Shown: piece by piece, positions 33,002-42,404 of the stretch
Position numbering within the stretch: the first letter of the stretch is position 1
Layout: every line of letters starts with the position of its first letter
DNA from: Motilibacter peucedani
Lineage (GTDB): Bacteria > Actinomycetota > Actinomycetes > Motilibacterales > Motilibacteraceae
DNA length: 64,000 nucleotides
NCBI RefSeq assembly: GCF_003634695.1
Contig: NZ_RBWV01000017.1
Coordinates: 146,424-210,423 of the forward strand
Direction: 5' to 3'
The notes under the pieces: generated by a model
The model's input: only the letters and a program-made list of their open reading frames with translations
Databases searched by the model: none
What the model was told of the DNA's origin: nothing
Translations under genes and position numbers: made by a program

Positions 33002-34640
33002 GCAGCGCCAGCTCTTCAGCCGGCATCGGCCGCGCGTAGAGGAAGCCCTGCGCCGTGGTGCACCCCAGGGCCACCAGCGCCTCGGCCTGGGCGCCGGTCT
33101 CGACCCCCTCGGCGACCACGCCGATGCCGAGTGCGAGGGCCAGCGAGGTGACGGACGCGACGATCGCGTGCTGGTCGGGGTCGCTGACCATGTCGGCGAC
33201 GAAGGAGCGGTCGATCTTGATGAAGCCCACCGGCAGCTGGCGCAGGTAGCTCAGCGACGCGTAGCCGGTGCCGAAGTCGTCGATGCCGACCGGCACACCC
33301 GACGCGTCGATCTCCCACAGCTCGCTGCGCGCCGACGACGACTCGGTGAGCGCCGACTCCGTGACCTCGATGCGCAGGCCGCCGGGGTCGAGCCCGTGAC
33401 GCTCGAGCGACTCCTCCACCGCCAGCGCGACGTCGCCGCGCCCGAGCTGGCGCGGCGACACGTTGACCGCCACGGTGACGCCCGGCCGCTGCGCGCGCCA
33501 GAGTGCCGCCTGCGCGCACGCCTGGTCGAGCACCCAGCGCCCCAGCTCGACGATGGCGCCGGTGTCCTCGGCCAGCGGGAGGAACTCGTCCGGGCCCAGC
33601 AGCCCGCGCACCGGGTGCTGCCAGCGCAGCAGCGCCTCCGCGCCGACGACCCGGCCGGCGGTGAGGTCGACGACCGGCTGGTAGTGCACCCGCAGCTGCC
33701 CGCCGGCCAGCGCGTCGGACAGCTCGCTCTCGACCGCCCGCCGCGCGCGGAGCTCGTCGTCGAGGGCGGCGTCGAAGACGACGTACTGCCGCTTGCCGCG
33801 CCGCTTGGCCCGGCGCAGCGCCTCGTCGGCGTGGCCGAGCAGGGCGGCCGCGCTGCTGACCGGCGCGCCGCCGGTCTGCGCCAGCCCGACGCTGACCGAG
33901 GCGGCGACCTCGCGGCCGCCGAGCATGCAGGCGCCCGCGACCGTGGTCAGCAGTCGCTCGCCGATCGCCGACAGCTCCTGGGCTCCGTTGAGACGGGGGC
34001 ACACCACCGCGAACTCGTCGCCGCTGAGGCGGCCGGCGACGTCCGAGGCGCGCAGGCTGCGGCGCAGGCGGTGCGCGACCGTGATGAGCAGCTCGTCGCC
34101 CGCCTCGTGGCCGAGCACCTCGTTGACCGCCTTCAGGTCGTCGACGTCGACGAAGGCCACGGCGGCCGGGCGCCCGCTGCGCTGGGCGTCGCGCAGGGCC
34201 TGCTCCAGGTGCTCGAGGAAGAGCACCCGGTTGGGCAGGCCGGTGAGGGGGTCGTAGAGCGCCTTGCGCTGCAGCGAGCGCAGGAGCCGGCGGCGCGAGG
34301 TGACGTCCTCGACCGCGAGAAGCAGCCGGCCCGGGCCCTGCAGCGACCAGTGCAGCACCACGGTGAGACCCGGCCCTGTCGGCCGGGGCAGCGTCGCCTC
34401 GACGGGCGAGGACGTGGCCGTGCGCAGCGCCGTCCAGACCGGCGGCGCCAGCACCTGCTCGGCGGGGACGCCGGCGAGGTCCTCCCCGGGACGGCCCAGC
34501 AGGGCGGCGAGCGCGGGGTCGGCGTGCGCGAGGCGCGCGGCAGGCGCGGGCATGTCGCGCGGGCCCTCGCCGGGGCCCGGCGTCCACTCCACCAGGCCCA
34601 GGCCGAGCCGCGAGCCGGCGTCCTCGCGGGCGTCAGCCAC
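32964..34640 (-). CDS. GGDEF-EAL domain protein (c-di-GMP synthesis/hydrolysis)
   Basis: Protein of 558 residues. A short PAS-like N-terminus (about 1-115) is followed by a GGDEF domain whose active-site motif reads SGDEF (206-210), with an RxxD inhibition site at 197-200. An EAL domain follows with EALLRW (335-340) and later IDDFGTGYASL and IKIDRSFV. The first Gly of GGDEF is replaced by Ser, which some active cyclases tolerate, so net activity could be synthesis, breakdown or both. There is no membrane segment. Its GTG start overlaps the end of the cobalamin-sensor gene by eight bases, so expression is coupled and the sensor is its likely input (inference). Confidence 0.93.
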   Translation of the reverse strand: MADAREDAGSRLGLGLVEWTPGPGEGPRDMPAPAARLAHADPALAALLGRPGEDLAGVPAEQVLAPPVWTALRTATSSPVEATLPRPTGPGLTVVLHWSLQGPGRLLLAVEDVTSRRRLLRSLQRKALYDPLTGLPNRVLFLEHLEQALRDAQRSGRPAAVAFVDVDDLKAVNEVLGHEAGDELLITVAHRLRRSLRASDVAGRLSGDEFAVVCPRLNGAQELSAIGERLLTTVAGACMLGGREVAASVSVGLAQTGGAPVSSAAALLGHADEALRRAKRRGKRQYVVFDAALDDELRARRAVESELSDALAGGQLRVHYQPVVDLTAGRVVGAEALLRWQHPVRGLLGPDEFLPLAEDTGAIVELGRWVLDQACAQAALWRAQRPGVTVAVNVSPRQLGRGDVALAVEESLERHGLDPGGLRIEVTESALTESSSARSELWEIDASGVPVGIDDFGTGYASLSYLRQLPVGFIKIDRSFVADMVSDPDQHAIVASVTSLALALGIGVVAEGVETGAQAEALVALGCTTAQGFLYARPMPAEELALLSPGRVGARAGS

Positions 34641-35595
34641 GACGCACTCCCGCCGTCGCGAGCTCACCGAGCTCGGGCACGAGCGGCGCGGCCTCCCGCC
34701 GCAGCGCCTGCACCAGCGCGTCGACGGCGGCGGGGTCGCCGCCCCGGACGCGTACGACTCCGGTGAGCCAGTCGGTGAAGTCGTCCAGCGGCGCGGTGTC
34801 CCCGAGCAGCGCCGCGGCGGCGAGGGTGTCGACCAGCGGGGCGAGCAGCGAGCCGGCCGCGGCCGGCAGCGCCGACGCCGCACCGCCGAGGGCGTCGACC
34901 AGGGCCGGGCGCTCGGAGTGGAGGTCGCGGCAGCGCTGCTGGGCCTGGGCGCCGGGCGGCTCGGGCAGCGGCGGGCTGCCCACCAGCCTCTCGAGCAGGT
35001 CGTGCACCGCGAGGACGTCGGACGGCGCCGCGTGGGCTCCGACAGCGGCCGCGGCAGCGGGGTACGCGTCGGCCGCCGCACCGCCGAGGACCGCCGGGAC
35101 GCCGGCGCGCCGGGCCGCCGCCACCGACTCCAGCGCCCCGGGCAGGCTGGCGGCGAGCGTGGCGCTGAGCAGCACCGCGTCGGGCCGGTGCTCGCGCAGG
35201 AAGCCCTCCAGCTGGTCGGCCGGGACGGACCCGCCGAGGCAGGTCACCGACCAGCCGAGGTCGCGCAGGGACTCGGCGACCAGGCGCACCGGGAAGGCGT
35301 GCCACTCGCCGCTGACGCAGGCCGCCACCAGGCGCCCGTGGACGCGGTCGTGCCCGTCCTGGGAGACGGCCGACAGGGCGAGCTCGGCGATGACGGTGGC
35401 CGCGTGCTCCTGGGCGACCGACCACTCGTCCCGCTCCCAGCGCAGGCCGACCTCGCGCTCGGCGGGCGCGAACACGTCGGCCACCAGCGTGCCGACCGCG
35501 GCGCCGCCGGCGCGCGCGCCGACCACCACCTCCACCGCCCCGCGCCGCGACAGCGCGCTCAGCGCGGCGAGGAACTCCCCCGAGGAACCGGTCAT
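34633..35595 (-). CDS. Cobalamin-binding sensor (CarH-like B12/light-sensing domain)
   Basis: Cytosolic protein of 320 residues. A helical B12-cap domain holds the photoreceptor-type W-x9-EH motif (Trp53, Glu63, His64). A Rossmann-like B12 domain follows with E-W-H-A-F-P (97-102), where His99 is the candidate cobalt ligand and Pro replaces the usual Gly. SVTCLGGSVPADQL and DAVLLSATLAASLP fit the rest of the fold. No MerR HTH precedes it, unlike CarH. The last about 100 residues are helical and of no known family. It overlaps the downstream GGDEF-EAL gene, suggesting a light- or B12-dependent c-di-GMP switch. Confidence 0.85.
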   Translation of the reverse strand: MTGSSGEFLAALSALSRRGAVEVVVGARAGGAAVGTLVADVFAPAEREVGLRWERDEWSVAQEHAATVIAELALSAVSQDGHDRVHGRLVAACVSGEWHAFPVRLVAESLRDLGWSVTCLGGSVPADQLEGFLREHRPDAVLLSATLAASLPGALESVAAARRAGVPAVLGGAAADAYPAAAAAVGAHAAPSDVLAVHDLLERLVGSPPLPEPPGAQAQQRCRDLHSERPALVDALGGAASALPAAAGSLLAPLVDTLAAAALLGDTAPLDDFTDWLTGVVRVRGGDPAAVDALVQALRREAAPLVPELGELATAGVRRG

Positions 35596-35650
35596 GGCCA
35601 CCTGCCTCACGCGACTCTGCGTGCCTGCAGTATGCCCCCGGCAGCCCTCC

Positions 35651-37156
35651 TCAGCCGGGCTGCTTCGGCGCCCGCCAGGTGCGCTCGAACGGCAGCCGCC
35701 AGGCGTGCGGCGCGATGAGCTGGTGGATCGCGTTGGGGCCCCAGCTGCCGGGGGTGTAGGGCTTGACCGGCGGCGGGTCCTCGAGCAGCGGCATCGAGCG
35801 CTCCCACAGGCTCTCGATGCCCTCGGCCGTGGTGAACAGCGTGTGGTCGCCGCGCATGGCGTCGAGGATGAGCCGCTCGTAGGCCTCGAGCACGTCGCCC
35901 GCGTGGCCGGTGTCGTGGGTCGAGAACTGCATCGAGAGCTTGTCGAGACGCATGCCCGGCCCCGGGCGCTTGCCGTAGAACGACAGCGACACCTTGGTCT
36001 CGTCGGCCAGGTCGAAGGTGAGGTGGTCGGGACCCTGGGTGCCGACGCCCGAGCCGGCCGGGAACATCGACTTCGGCGCCTCCTTGAAGGCGATCGAGAT
36101 GATGCGCTGGCCCTCGGCCATGCGCTTGCCGGTGCGCAGGTAGAACGGCACCCCGGCCCAGCGCCAGTTGTCGATGCGCGCGCGCAGCGCGATGAAGGTC
36201 TCTGTGTCGGACTCGGGGTTGACCCCCTCCTCGCCGCGGTAGCCGAGGTACTGCCCGCGCACGACGTGGCGCGGCTCGATCGGCAGCAGGGAGCGGAAGA
36301 CCTTGTTCTTCTCCTCGCTGATGGCCCGCGGCTCGAGCGCCGTCGGCGGCTCCATCGCGACGAACGCCATGACCTGGAACAGGTGGGTGACGACCATGTC
36401 CTTGTAGGCGCCCGTGGCCTCGTAGAAGCCGGCACGGCGGTCGAGCCCGAGGACCTCGGGGATGTCGATCTGCACGTGGTCGATGAAGTTGCGGTTCCAG
36501 ATCGGCTCGAACAGCCCGTTGGCGAAGCGGAACGCCAGGATGTTCTGCGCCGCCTCCTTGCCGAGGAAGTGGTCGATGCGGAAGATCTGGCGCTCCTGGA
36601 AGACGCCGTGCACCTGGTCGTTGAGCTTGATGGCGCTCTCGAGGTCGGTGCCGAACGGCTTCTCCATGATGACGCGCGAGCGCTCGACGAGCCCCGCGTC
36701 GCGCAGCATCGTCACCACCGCGAGCGCCGCGCGGGGAGGCACGCTGAGGTAGTGCAGGCGGCGTACGCCTTCTCCGAGCTCGCCCTCGGCCTCGGCGACC
36801 GCCTTCGCCAGCGCCTCGGGCCCTGCGCTCTGGGGCACGTAGCGCAGCTTGCAGGCGAACGCGTCCCACTGCTCCTTGTTGAGCGGGCGGGTGCTGAACT
36901 CCGACACCGCCTGGAAGGCGAACGCGCGGAACGCGTCGTCGTCGAGGTCCTCCAGCGAGGTGGCGACGATCTGCACCTCGGGCGCGAGCGAGGACAGCGC
37001 GAGGTAGGTCAGGCCGGGCAGCAGCTTGCGCCGCGACAGGTCGCCGGTGGCTCCGAACAGGACGATGACGTGGGGATCGAGGTGCTCCGGCTCCCGGCCG
37101 TAGCGCCGGGCGTTCGGGTCCGGGTAGGCGATGGTCTGGGCTGGGGCCTCTGACAT
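35651..37156 (-). CDS. zwf: Glucose-6-phosphate 1-dehydrogenase
   Basis: First enzyme of the oxidative pentose phosphate pathway, 501 residues and full length. The NADP motif GATGDLSRRKLLP is near residue 35. The active-site signature RIDHFLGKE (His proton acceptor) and the EKPFG motif are present, and the C-terminal beta+alpha domain is complete (GSWGPNAIHQLI). It makes NADPH and 6-phosphogluconolactone. ATG 37156 has a CAGTAT box six bases upstream, within the 26-base gap after the glycogen synthase gene, so it can be transcribed separately. No gnd, tal or opcA lies next to it, unlike the usual actinobacterial cluster. Confidence 0.97.
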   Translation of the reverse strand: MSEAPAQTIAYPDPNARRYGREPEHLDPHVIVLFGATGDLSRRKLLPGLTYLALSSLAPEVQIVATSLEDLDDDAFRAFAFQAVSEFSTRPLNKEQWDAFACKLRYVPQSAGPEALAKAVAEAEGELGEGVRRLHYLSVPPRAALAVVTMLRDAGLVERSRVIMEKPFGTDLESAIKLNDQVHGVFQERQIFRIDHFLGKEAAQNILAFRFANGLFEPIWNRNFIDHVQIDIPEVLGLDRRAGFYEATGAYKDMVVTHLFQVMAFVAMEPPTALEPRAISEEKNKVFRSLLPIEPRHVVRGQYLGYRGEEGVNPESDTETFIALRARIDNWRWAGVPFYLRTGKRMAEGQRIISIAFKEAPKSMFPAGSGVGTQGPDHLTFDLADETKVSLSFYGKRPGPGMRLDKLSMQFSTHDTGHAGDVLEAYERLILDAMRGDHTLFTTAEGIESLWERSMPLLEDPPPVKPYTPGSWGPNAIHQLIAPHAWRLPFERTWRAPKQPG

Positions 37157-37162
37157 GGCGAC

Positions 37163-37168
37163 ATACTG
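37163..37168 (-). promoter_or_regulatory. -10-like box (CAGTAT) of zwf
   Basis: On the minus strand CAGTAT lies six bases before the zwf ATG. A and T are at the key positions but the first base is C. Confidence 0.4.
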
Positions 37169-37182
37169 CCACCGGCCGGTCG

Positions 37183-38364
37183 TCAGAGGACGGAGCGGTA
37201 CACCTCGAGGGTCTGCTGCGCGACGGCGTCCCAGGAGAAGACCTCGACCGCGCGCCGACGGCCGACGCGGCCCATCTCGGCAGCGCGCTCGGGGTCGGCC
37301 AGCAGGGTGTTGACGCGCTCGGCGAGGTCGGCGACGAAGGTCTCGGGGTCGAGCGGCGTGCCCGTGCCGTCGCTGACCTGCTCGATGGGCACGAGCAGCC
37401 CGGAGCCGTCGGCGACCACCTCGGGGATGCCCCCGGTGGCGGTGGCGACGACCGCGGTCTCGCACGCCATCGCCTCGAGGTTGACGATGCCCATCGGCTC
37501 GTAGATCGAGGGGCAGACGAAGACGGTCGCGTGCGTGAGGACCTGGATGACCTGCGGGCGCGGCAGCATCTCCTGCACCCACACCACGCCGCTGCGCGAG
37601 GCGCGCAGCTCGTCGACGAGGCCCTCGACCTCCGCAGCGATCTCGGGGGTGTCCGGCGCGCCGGCCAGCAGCACCAGCTGGGCGTCGGGGTCGAGCCGCT
37701 CGGCGGCGCGCAGCAGGTAGGGCAGGCCCTTCTGCCGGGTGATGCGCCCGACGAAGACCGCGTAGGGGCGGCCCGGGTCGATGCCGTGGCGCTCGAGGAC
37801 GTCGGTGCCGGGGTCGGGCGCGTAGAGCTCGGTGTCGATGCCGTTGTAGACGACGCGGACCTTGTCGGGGTCGAGCGCCGGGTAGACGTCGAGCACGTCG
37901 GCCCGCATGCCGGCGCTGACGCTGATGACCGCGTCTGCGGACTCGAGCGCCGTGCGCTCGACCCACGACGAGACCGCGTAGCCGCCGCCGAGCTGCTCGG
38001 CCTTCCACGGCCGGTGCGGCTCGAGGCTGTGGGTCGTGACGACGTGCGGCACCCCGTGCAGGAGGGCGGCGACGCTGCCGGCGTGGTTGGCGTACCAGGT
38101 GTGGCTGTGCACCAGGTCGGCACCGGCGCAGTCGCTCGCCATGGCGAGGTCGACGGCCATGGTGCGCAGCGCGGCGTTGGCGCCGGGCAGCACGCTGCTG
38201 TCGTCGTAGGCCGTGGTGCCCGGCTCGTCGCGGGGCGCCCCGAAGCAGCGGACGCGCACATCGGTCGAGGCCGCGCGGAGGGCTCGCGTGAGGTACTCGA
38301 CGTGGACACCGGCGCCGCCGTAGACGGCGGGCGGGTACTCGCGGGTGAGGAGGTCGACGCGCAC
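37183..38364 (-). CDS. glgA: Glycogen synthase (actinobacterial GlgA/GlgM type glycosyltransferase)
   Basis: GT-B glycosyltransferase of 393 residues. The N-terminus [21 protein letters not shown] is diagnostic of the actinobacterial enzyme, annotated glycogen synthase or maltose-1-phosphate synthase (GlgM). The donor site has [10 protein letters not shown], and the catalytic-region motif is [15 protein letters not shown]. It uses ADP-glucose, matching the divergent glgC. GTG 38364 is preferred because AAGG lies eight bases upstream and homologues start here; an in-frame GTG three codons earlier is less likely. It is followed by zwf 26 bases later. Confidence 0.93.
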   Translation of the reverse strand: MRVDLLTREYPPAVYGGAGVHVEYLTRALRAASTDVRVRCFGAPRDEPGTTAYDDSSVLPGANAALRTMAVDLAMASDCAGADLVHSHTWYANHAGSVAALLHGVPHVVTTHSLEPHRPWKAEQLGGGYAVSSWVERTALESADAVISVSAGMRADVLDVYPALDPDKVRVVYNGIDTELYAPDPGTDVLERHGIDPGRPYAVFVGRITRQKGLPYLLRAAERLDPDAQLVLLAGAPDTPEIAAEVEGLVDELRASRSGVVWVQEMLPRPQVIQVLTHATVFVCPSIYEPMGIVNLEAMACETAVVATATGGIPEVVADGSGLLVPIEQVSDGTGTPLDPETFVADLAERVNTLLADPERAAEMGRVGRRRAVEVFSWDAVAQQTLEVYRSVL

Positions 38365-38431
38365 GTCCCGCACCTTGCCACAAAGTCGGCGCCACGGGCG
38401 GCACCGGGGTGAGCCACACCACACGAGGGGG

Positions 38432-38437
38432 TACGGT
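38432..38437 (+). promoter_or_regulatory. -10 box (TACGGT), leaderless start of glgC
   Basis: TACGGT lies six bases before ATG 38444, without a ribosome-binding site in between. It occupies the 79-base gap between the divergent glgC and glycogen synthase genes. Confidence 0.55.
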
Positions 38438-38443
38438 GCCGCC

Positions 38444-39688
38444 ATGGCTGACGTCCTGGCGATCGTCCTGGCAGGTGGTGAGGGCAAGCGGCTGATGCCG
38501 CTCACCGCTGACCGGGCCAAGCCCGCTGTGCCCTTCGGGGGCAACTACCGGCTCATCGACTTCGTCCTGTCGAACCTCACCAACGCGGGGTTCCTCAAGG
38601 TCGTGGTGCTGACGCAGTACAAGTCGCACAGCCTCGACAGGCACATCACCAAGACCTGGCGCATGTCGACCCTGCTCGGCAACTACATCACCCCGGTGCC
38701 GGCCCAGCAGCGCCTCGGCCCGCGGTGGTTCGCCGGCTCCGCCGACGCGATCTACCAGAACCTCAACCTCATCGACGACGAGCGGCCGAAGTACATCATC
38801 GTGTTCGGCGCCGACCACATCTACCGCATGGACCCGCGGCAGATGCTCCAGCAGCACATCGAGTCCGGCGTCGGGCTCACCGTCGCGGCCGTCCGCCAGC
38901 CGCTGCACGAGGCCGACCAGTTCGGCGTCATCGAGACCGAGACCTCCGGCCCCGACGCCGGGCGCAAGATCGCCCGCTTCCGCGAGAAGCCGAAGGACGC
39001 GGTGGGGCTGGCCGACGCGCCCGACCAGGTCTACGCCTCGATGGGCAACTACATCTTCACGACCCGGGCGCTCGTCGACGCGGTGACCCGCGACGCGATG
39101 AACCCCGAGAGCAAGCACGACGTCGGCGGCAACCTGGTGCCGATGTTCGTCGACAAGGACGACGCCCAGGTCTACGACTTCACCCAGAACGAGGTGCCCG
39201 GCTCGACCGCGCGCGACCACGCCTACTGGCGCGACGTCGGCACGCTCGACTCGTTCTACGAGGCCAACATGGACCTCATCTCGGTCCACCCCGTCTTCAA
39301 CATGTACAACTACGAGTGGCCCATCTTCACGGCCTACGACCCGATGCCCGCCGCGAAGTTCGTGCGCGGCGACGACGGCTCGGGCGGCGTGGCCTACGGC
39401 TCCATGGTCTCCCCCGGCGCCATCATCTCCGGCTCCTCGGTGGAGGACTCCGTGGTCTTCCCGCGCACCCAGGTGCTCCGCGGTGCCCACGTGTCGGCCT
39501 CGGTGCTCATGGACCGCGTCGTCGTCGAGCCCGGCGCCCGGGTCGTGCGAGCGGTGCTCGACAAGAACGTCGTGGTCGAGGCCGGCGCGACCGTGGGCGT
39601 CGACATCGAGCGCGACCGGGCCCGCGGCTACACCGTCTCGCCCTCGGGCATCGTCGTCGTGGGCAAGGGCCAGCGCGTCACGGCCTGA
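38444..39688 (+). CDS. glgC: Glucose-1-phosphate adenylyltransferase
   Basis: Makes ADP-glucose for glycogen or maltose-phosphate synthesis; 414 residues, normal length. The nucleotide-binding start is [14 protein letters not shown]. Other family motifs are [39 protein letters not shown] and FREKPKD. A C-terminal left-handed beta-helix carries the allosteric region ([12 protein letters not shown]..., [22 protein letters not shown]). It diverges from the glycogen synthase gene, forming a glycogen locus with zwf. A leaderless-type promoter lies six bases before the ATG. Confidence 0.97.
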   Translation: MADVLAIVLAGGEGKRLMPLTADRAKPAVPFGGNYRLIDFVLSNLTNAGFLKVVVLTQYKSHSLDRHITKTWRMSTLLGNYITPVPAQQRLGPRWFAGSADAIYQNLNLIDDERPKYIIVFGADHIYRMDPRQMLQQHIESGVGLTVAAVRQPLHEADQFGVIETETSGPDAGRKIARFREKPKDAVGLADAPDQVYASMGNYIFTTRALVDAVTRDAMNPESKHDVGGNLVPMFVDKDDAQVYDFTQNEVPGSTARDHAYWRDVGTLDSFYEANMDLISVHPVFNMYNYEWPIFTAYDPMPAAKFVRGDDGSGGVAYGSMVSPGAIISGSSVEDSVVFPRTQVLRGAHVSASVLMDRVVVEPGARVVRAVLDKNVVVEAGATVGVDIERDRARGYTVSPSGIVVVGKGQRVTA

Positions 39689-39695
39689 GCCGCGC

Positions 39696-40685
39696 CTAGT
39701 CCTCCGCCCGGCGGTCGTGGACGGCCATCACCGCGGCGACGCCGACGACCACGCCGATGGCGGTGGTCACGCCCCTGTCGCGCAGCAGCGGCCAGGCCGG
39801 CCCGGTGGTGACCAGCCGCGGCATGAGCACGGCCATCGGGGTCACGAAGAGCATGGCGACGCCGTAGTGCCTCAGGACGAAGAGCTCCGCCAACACCTGG
39901 AGCAGGCCGACCAGCGCGACCACGGTCCAGCCGTGCGGGCCTGAGAGCACGAGCGGCGCGGCGACGAGCAGGCCCCCTGCCGTGCCGGCGAAGCGGTGCC
40001 AGGCGCGGGTCAGCCGCCCGACCGTGTCGCCCGCTGACCACGGCACCACCGCTGCGACGGCCGCCCAGTAGGAGTGGTGCAGCCCGAGGCCGGCCGCGGC
40101 TCCGGCGGCGACGAGGGCCGAGCCGGCGCTGACGCCCGCGCGCGCCGCCACCTCTCGACCGGTGCGGGCGGGGTACGCGGCCGGCCCCCGCCCCGTGCGC
40201 CGGCTGCCCGCGTGCGCCGCCCCGAGAGCGCCGACCAGCACGGCGAAGGCCGCAGCCGCTGCACCGATGCCGAAGGCCTCGGGCACCCGGTGCCAGGTCG
40301 CCGGCGTACCGGCGCAGGCGCCGAAGGCGAACACCGCGAACAGCGGTCCGGGCGGCAGCCACCGCCACCGGTCGGAGCACGCGGACCCGGCGGCGGCGGC
40401 CGCAGCCGTACCGACCACCGCAGGCCACACGCCGCGGTCGAGGGCCGAGACCGCCGCTCCGGCGGTGATGCAGGCGACGAGCAGCGCGGCCGCCTGCAGC
40501 TGCATCACCGCCCGGTCGACGTGGGTGCCGCGGCGCGAGTAGATCGAGGCGAAGGCTCCGAAGGCGGCGTAGAGCGCGTCGCCGATGTGCCCGGTGAGCC
40601 GCAGCACCACCAGCGGCACCACGACCGCGGTCGTGACCCGCAGCGCGGGCAGCAGGTCGGACCTCTGGGGCAGCGGCGGCACCAC
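39696..40685 (-). CDS. FUSC family protein (aromatic acid exporter-like membrane protein)
   Basis: Membrane protein of 329 residues with about ten helices arranged as two similar halves, the layout of the FUSC/ArAE-like families. Key stretches are LRLTGHIGDALYAAFGAFASIYSRRGTHVDR at the start, and GLHHSYWAAVAAVVPWSAGDTVGRLTRAWHRFAGT in the second half, the typical YWA.. ..R...R..GT motif. It probably exports small organic acids. GTG 40685 lies six bases after the APC permease stop, so the two form an operon. Confidence 0.83.
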   Translation of the reverse strand: MVPPLPQRSDLLPALRVTTAVVVPLVVLRLTGHIGDALYAAFGAFASIYSRRGTHVDRAVMQLQAAALLVACITAGAAVSALDRGVWPAVVGTAAAAAAGSACSDRWRWLPPGPLFAVFAFGACAGTPATWHRVPEAFGIGAAAAAFAVLVGALGAAHAGSRRTGRGPAAYPARTGREVAARAGVSAGSALVAAGAAAGLGLHHSYWAAVAAVVPWSAGDTVGRLTRAWHRFAGTAGGLLVAAPLVLSGPHGWTVVALVGLLQVLAELFVLRHYGVAMLFVTPMAVLMPRLVTTGPAWPLLRDRGVTTAIGVVVGVAAVMAVHDRRAED

Positions 40686-40691
40686 GGCACT

Positions 40692-42272
40692 CTAGGGGCG
40701 GCGCGCCTCCGGCAGGACGACGACCTCGTTGCGACGGTGCCGGGCACCGGCCCACCAGAAGCCGACGGCGATCGCGATGAACGCGGCGAGCGGCACGGCC
40801 TCGGTGAGCAGGTAGCTCCAGCGCTCGTCCGACGCCCACTCCTCCGGCCGGTAGTCCTCGGCGAACCAGCCGTCACCGAGGCCGGGGAAGAGCAGCTCGA
40901 CCGTGCAGAACACGATGAACGCCATCGACACCACGGTGGTGACGCCGATCCACGGCGCGCGGTAGCCGCCGTCGTCCGCCCGCTGCCCCCGCAGGCGCCA
41001 TGCCGCGGGGAAGATGCCGAGGTAGGAGATCAGGGTTGTCGAGATCGCCAGCCCGAGGGCCACGTTGAAGAACTTGGCCGCGTTGCCGCCGGTGATGCTC
41101 AGCGTGGCGACGAAGACCGCGGTCGAGACGACGCCCGAGAGGATGTTGACGCGCACCGGGGTGCCGAACCGCTCGCTGAAGGCGCCGAACCACCGCGGGC
41201 CGGCGCCGTCGTAGCAGGAGACGGCGAGCGTGCGGTCGGAGCCCATGATCCAGGTGAGGCCCGAGGTGAAGGCGACGACCACGATGAGCAGGCCCATGAC
41301 CCACCCGATCGCCTCGGCGCCCGCCGAGAGCGACACCGTGACCGCGCCGTCCGCGCCGGTGGACACGCTGCCGCCGAAGATGGTGAGCGACTGCTTGAGC
41401 GCCTGCGGGAATCCGGCCAGGCCGGTGGCCTGGTCCTCGGGCAGCACCAGCAGGATGCCGAGCACCGGCAGGCCGTAGAGCAGGCCGGTCGCGATCACGG
41501 ACTTCGCGATCCCGGCGGGCACGTCGCGCTTGGCGTCCTGCATCTCCTCGCCCGCGGCGCTCGGCAGCTCGAAGCCCACGAGGCTGAACAGGATGAGGGG
41601 CACCAGCGCGACGAAGCTGGAGAAGTCGGGCTTGAAGCCGCCGGCGCGAATGCCGTGGAAGCCGTGCCGGACGCCGTAGCCGACCACCGTGATGCTGAAG
41701 AAGCCCAACAGCAGGAAGCGGGCGATCGCACCGATGGTCGCCACCCACTTGCCGACGCGGAACGACAGGACGGCGAAGAGCACGCCCAGCCAGATGAACG
41801 GGATGCCCAGCAGCACCGTCGTCGTCGTCGAGTAGTCGGCCTCGCCGTTGAAGAACACGACGAGCCCGCTCAGCGCAGTGGCGACCAGCGTGCCGCCCAT
41901 CCACACCGGGTTCGTGACCCAGTAGAAGAAGTTGTTGACCGCTCCTGCCAGGTGGCCGAACGCCATGCGCACCCAGACATAGGGGCCGCCCTCGTCGGTG
42001 AAGCCCGCGCCGAGCTCGGCCAGCAGCATCGCCGACGGCACCGCGAACAGCAGCACCGAGACCACCAGCCAGGTGAAACCCGCCCCGCCCTGCGTCGCGA
42101 GCGTGCCGAGCCCGTCGACGCCGACCAGCGTGCACACCAGGAAGAAGAAGATGTCGGCGCGGCCGAAGTGCTTCTGCAGCTTGGCCTTCTCGGCCGCCGC
42201 ATCGGCTGTCGCCGGCGCGTGGTGGACCGTCAGCGTCGTGGACTTCCGCCCCGACCGCAGTGCCTCGCTCAT
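40692..42272 (-). CDS. APC family amino acid permease
   Basis: Amino acid/polyamine/organocation permease of 526 residues with about 12-13 helices. It opens with FFFLVCTLVGVDGLGTLA (TM1 loop) and has GFTDEGGPYVWVRMAFG, VGFELPSAAGEEMQDAKRDVP (TM6-loop motif) and ARHRRNEVVVLPE at the end. This resembles the glutamate/GABA-type or YjeH-like actinobacterial branch; the substrate is unknown. ATG 42272 has an AGAGGCG site. A perfect palindrome GTTACCGTAAC lies 62 bases upstream. It is followed by the FUSC gene. Confidence 0.9.
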   Translation of the reverse strand: MSEALRSGRKSTTLTVHHAPATADAAAEKAKLQKHFGRADIFFFLVCTLVGVDGLGTLATQGGAGFTWLVVSVLLFAVPSAMLLAELGAGFTDEGGPYVWVRMAFGHLAGAVNNFFYWVTNPVWMGGTLVATALSGLVVFFNGEADYSTTTTVLLGIPFIWLGVLFAVLSFRVGKWVATIGAIARFLLLGFFSITVVGYGVRHGFHGIRAGGFKPDFSSFVALVPLILFSLVGFELPSAAGEEMQDAKRDVPAGIAKSVIATGLLYGLPVLGILLVLPEDQATGLAGFPQALKQSLTIFGGSVSTGADGAVTVSLSAGAEAIGWVMGLLIVVVAFTSGLTWIMGSDRTLAVSCYDGAGPRWFGAFSERFGTPVRVNILSGVVSTAVFVATLSITGGNAAKFFNVALGLAISTTLISYLGIFPAAWRLRGQRADDGGYRAPWIGVTTVVSMAFIVFCTVELLFPGLGDGWFAEDYRPEEWASDERWSYLLTEAVPLAAFIAIAVGFWWAGARHRRNEVVVLPEARRP

Positions 42273-42333
42273 CGCTGACGCCTCTCGTCCGGTCCGTGCG
42301 CCGTCGGCGCTCGCGACACAGTGGCTCAAGGCG

Positions 42334-42344
42334 GTTACCGTAAC
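42334..42344. promoter_or_regulatory. Palindrome GTTACCGTAAC in the APC permease / serB intergenic region
   Basis: An 11-base perfect palindrome, AT-richer than its surroundings, in the 132-base divergent region between the permease and serB genes. It is a candidate operator for one or both genes. No regulator gene is adjacent. Confidence 0.4.
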
Positions 42345-42404
42345 GTTGCAGGACTGCTTCCGCGGCGAAACAGCGGACAACGCGCTCGGCTAGCCTGTGC
42401 GCTC

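Noticed and set aside
35607..38417. Very long alternative frame across zwf and the glycogen synthase gene
   Set aside because: It crosses two well-supported genes and only mixes their shadow frames; no start signal or domain.
42300..42404. Riboswitch upstream of serB or the permease
   Set aside because: The region is short, has only a small palindrome and lacks known riboswitch core motifs.
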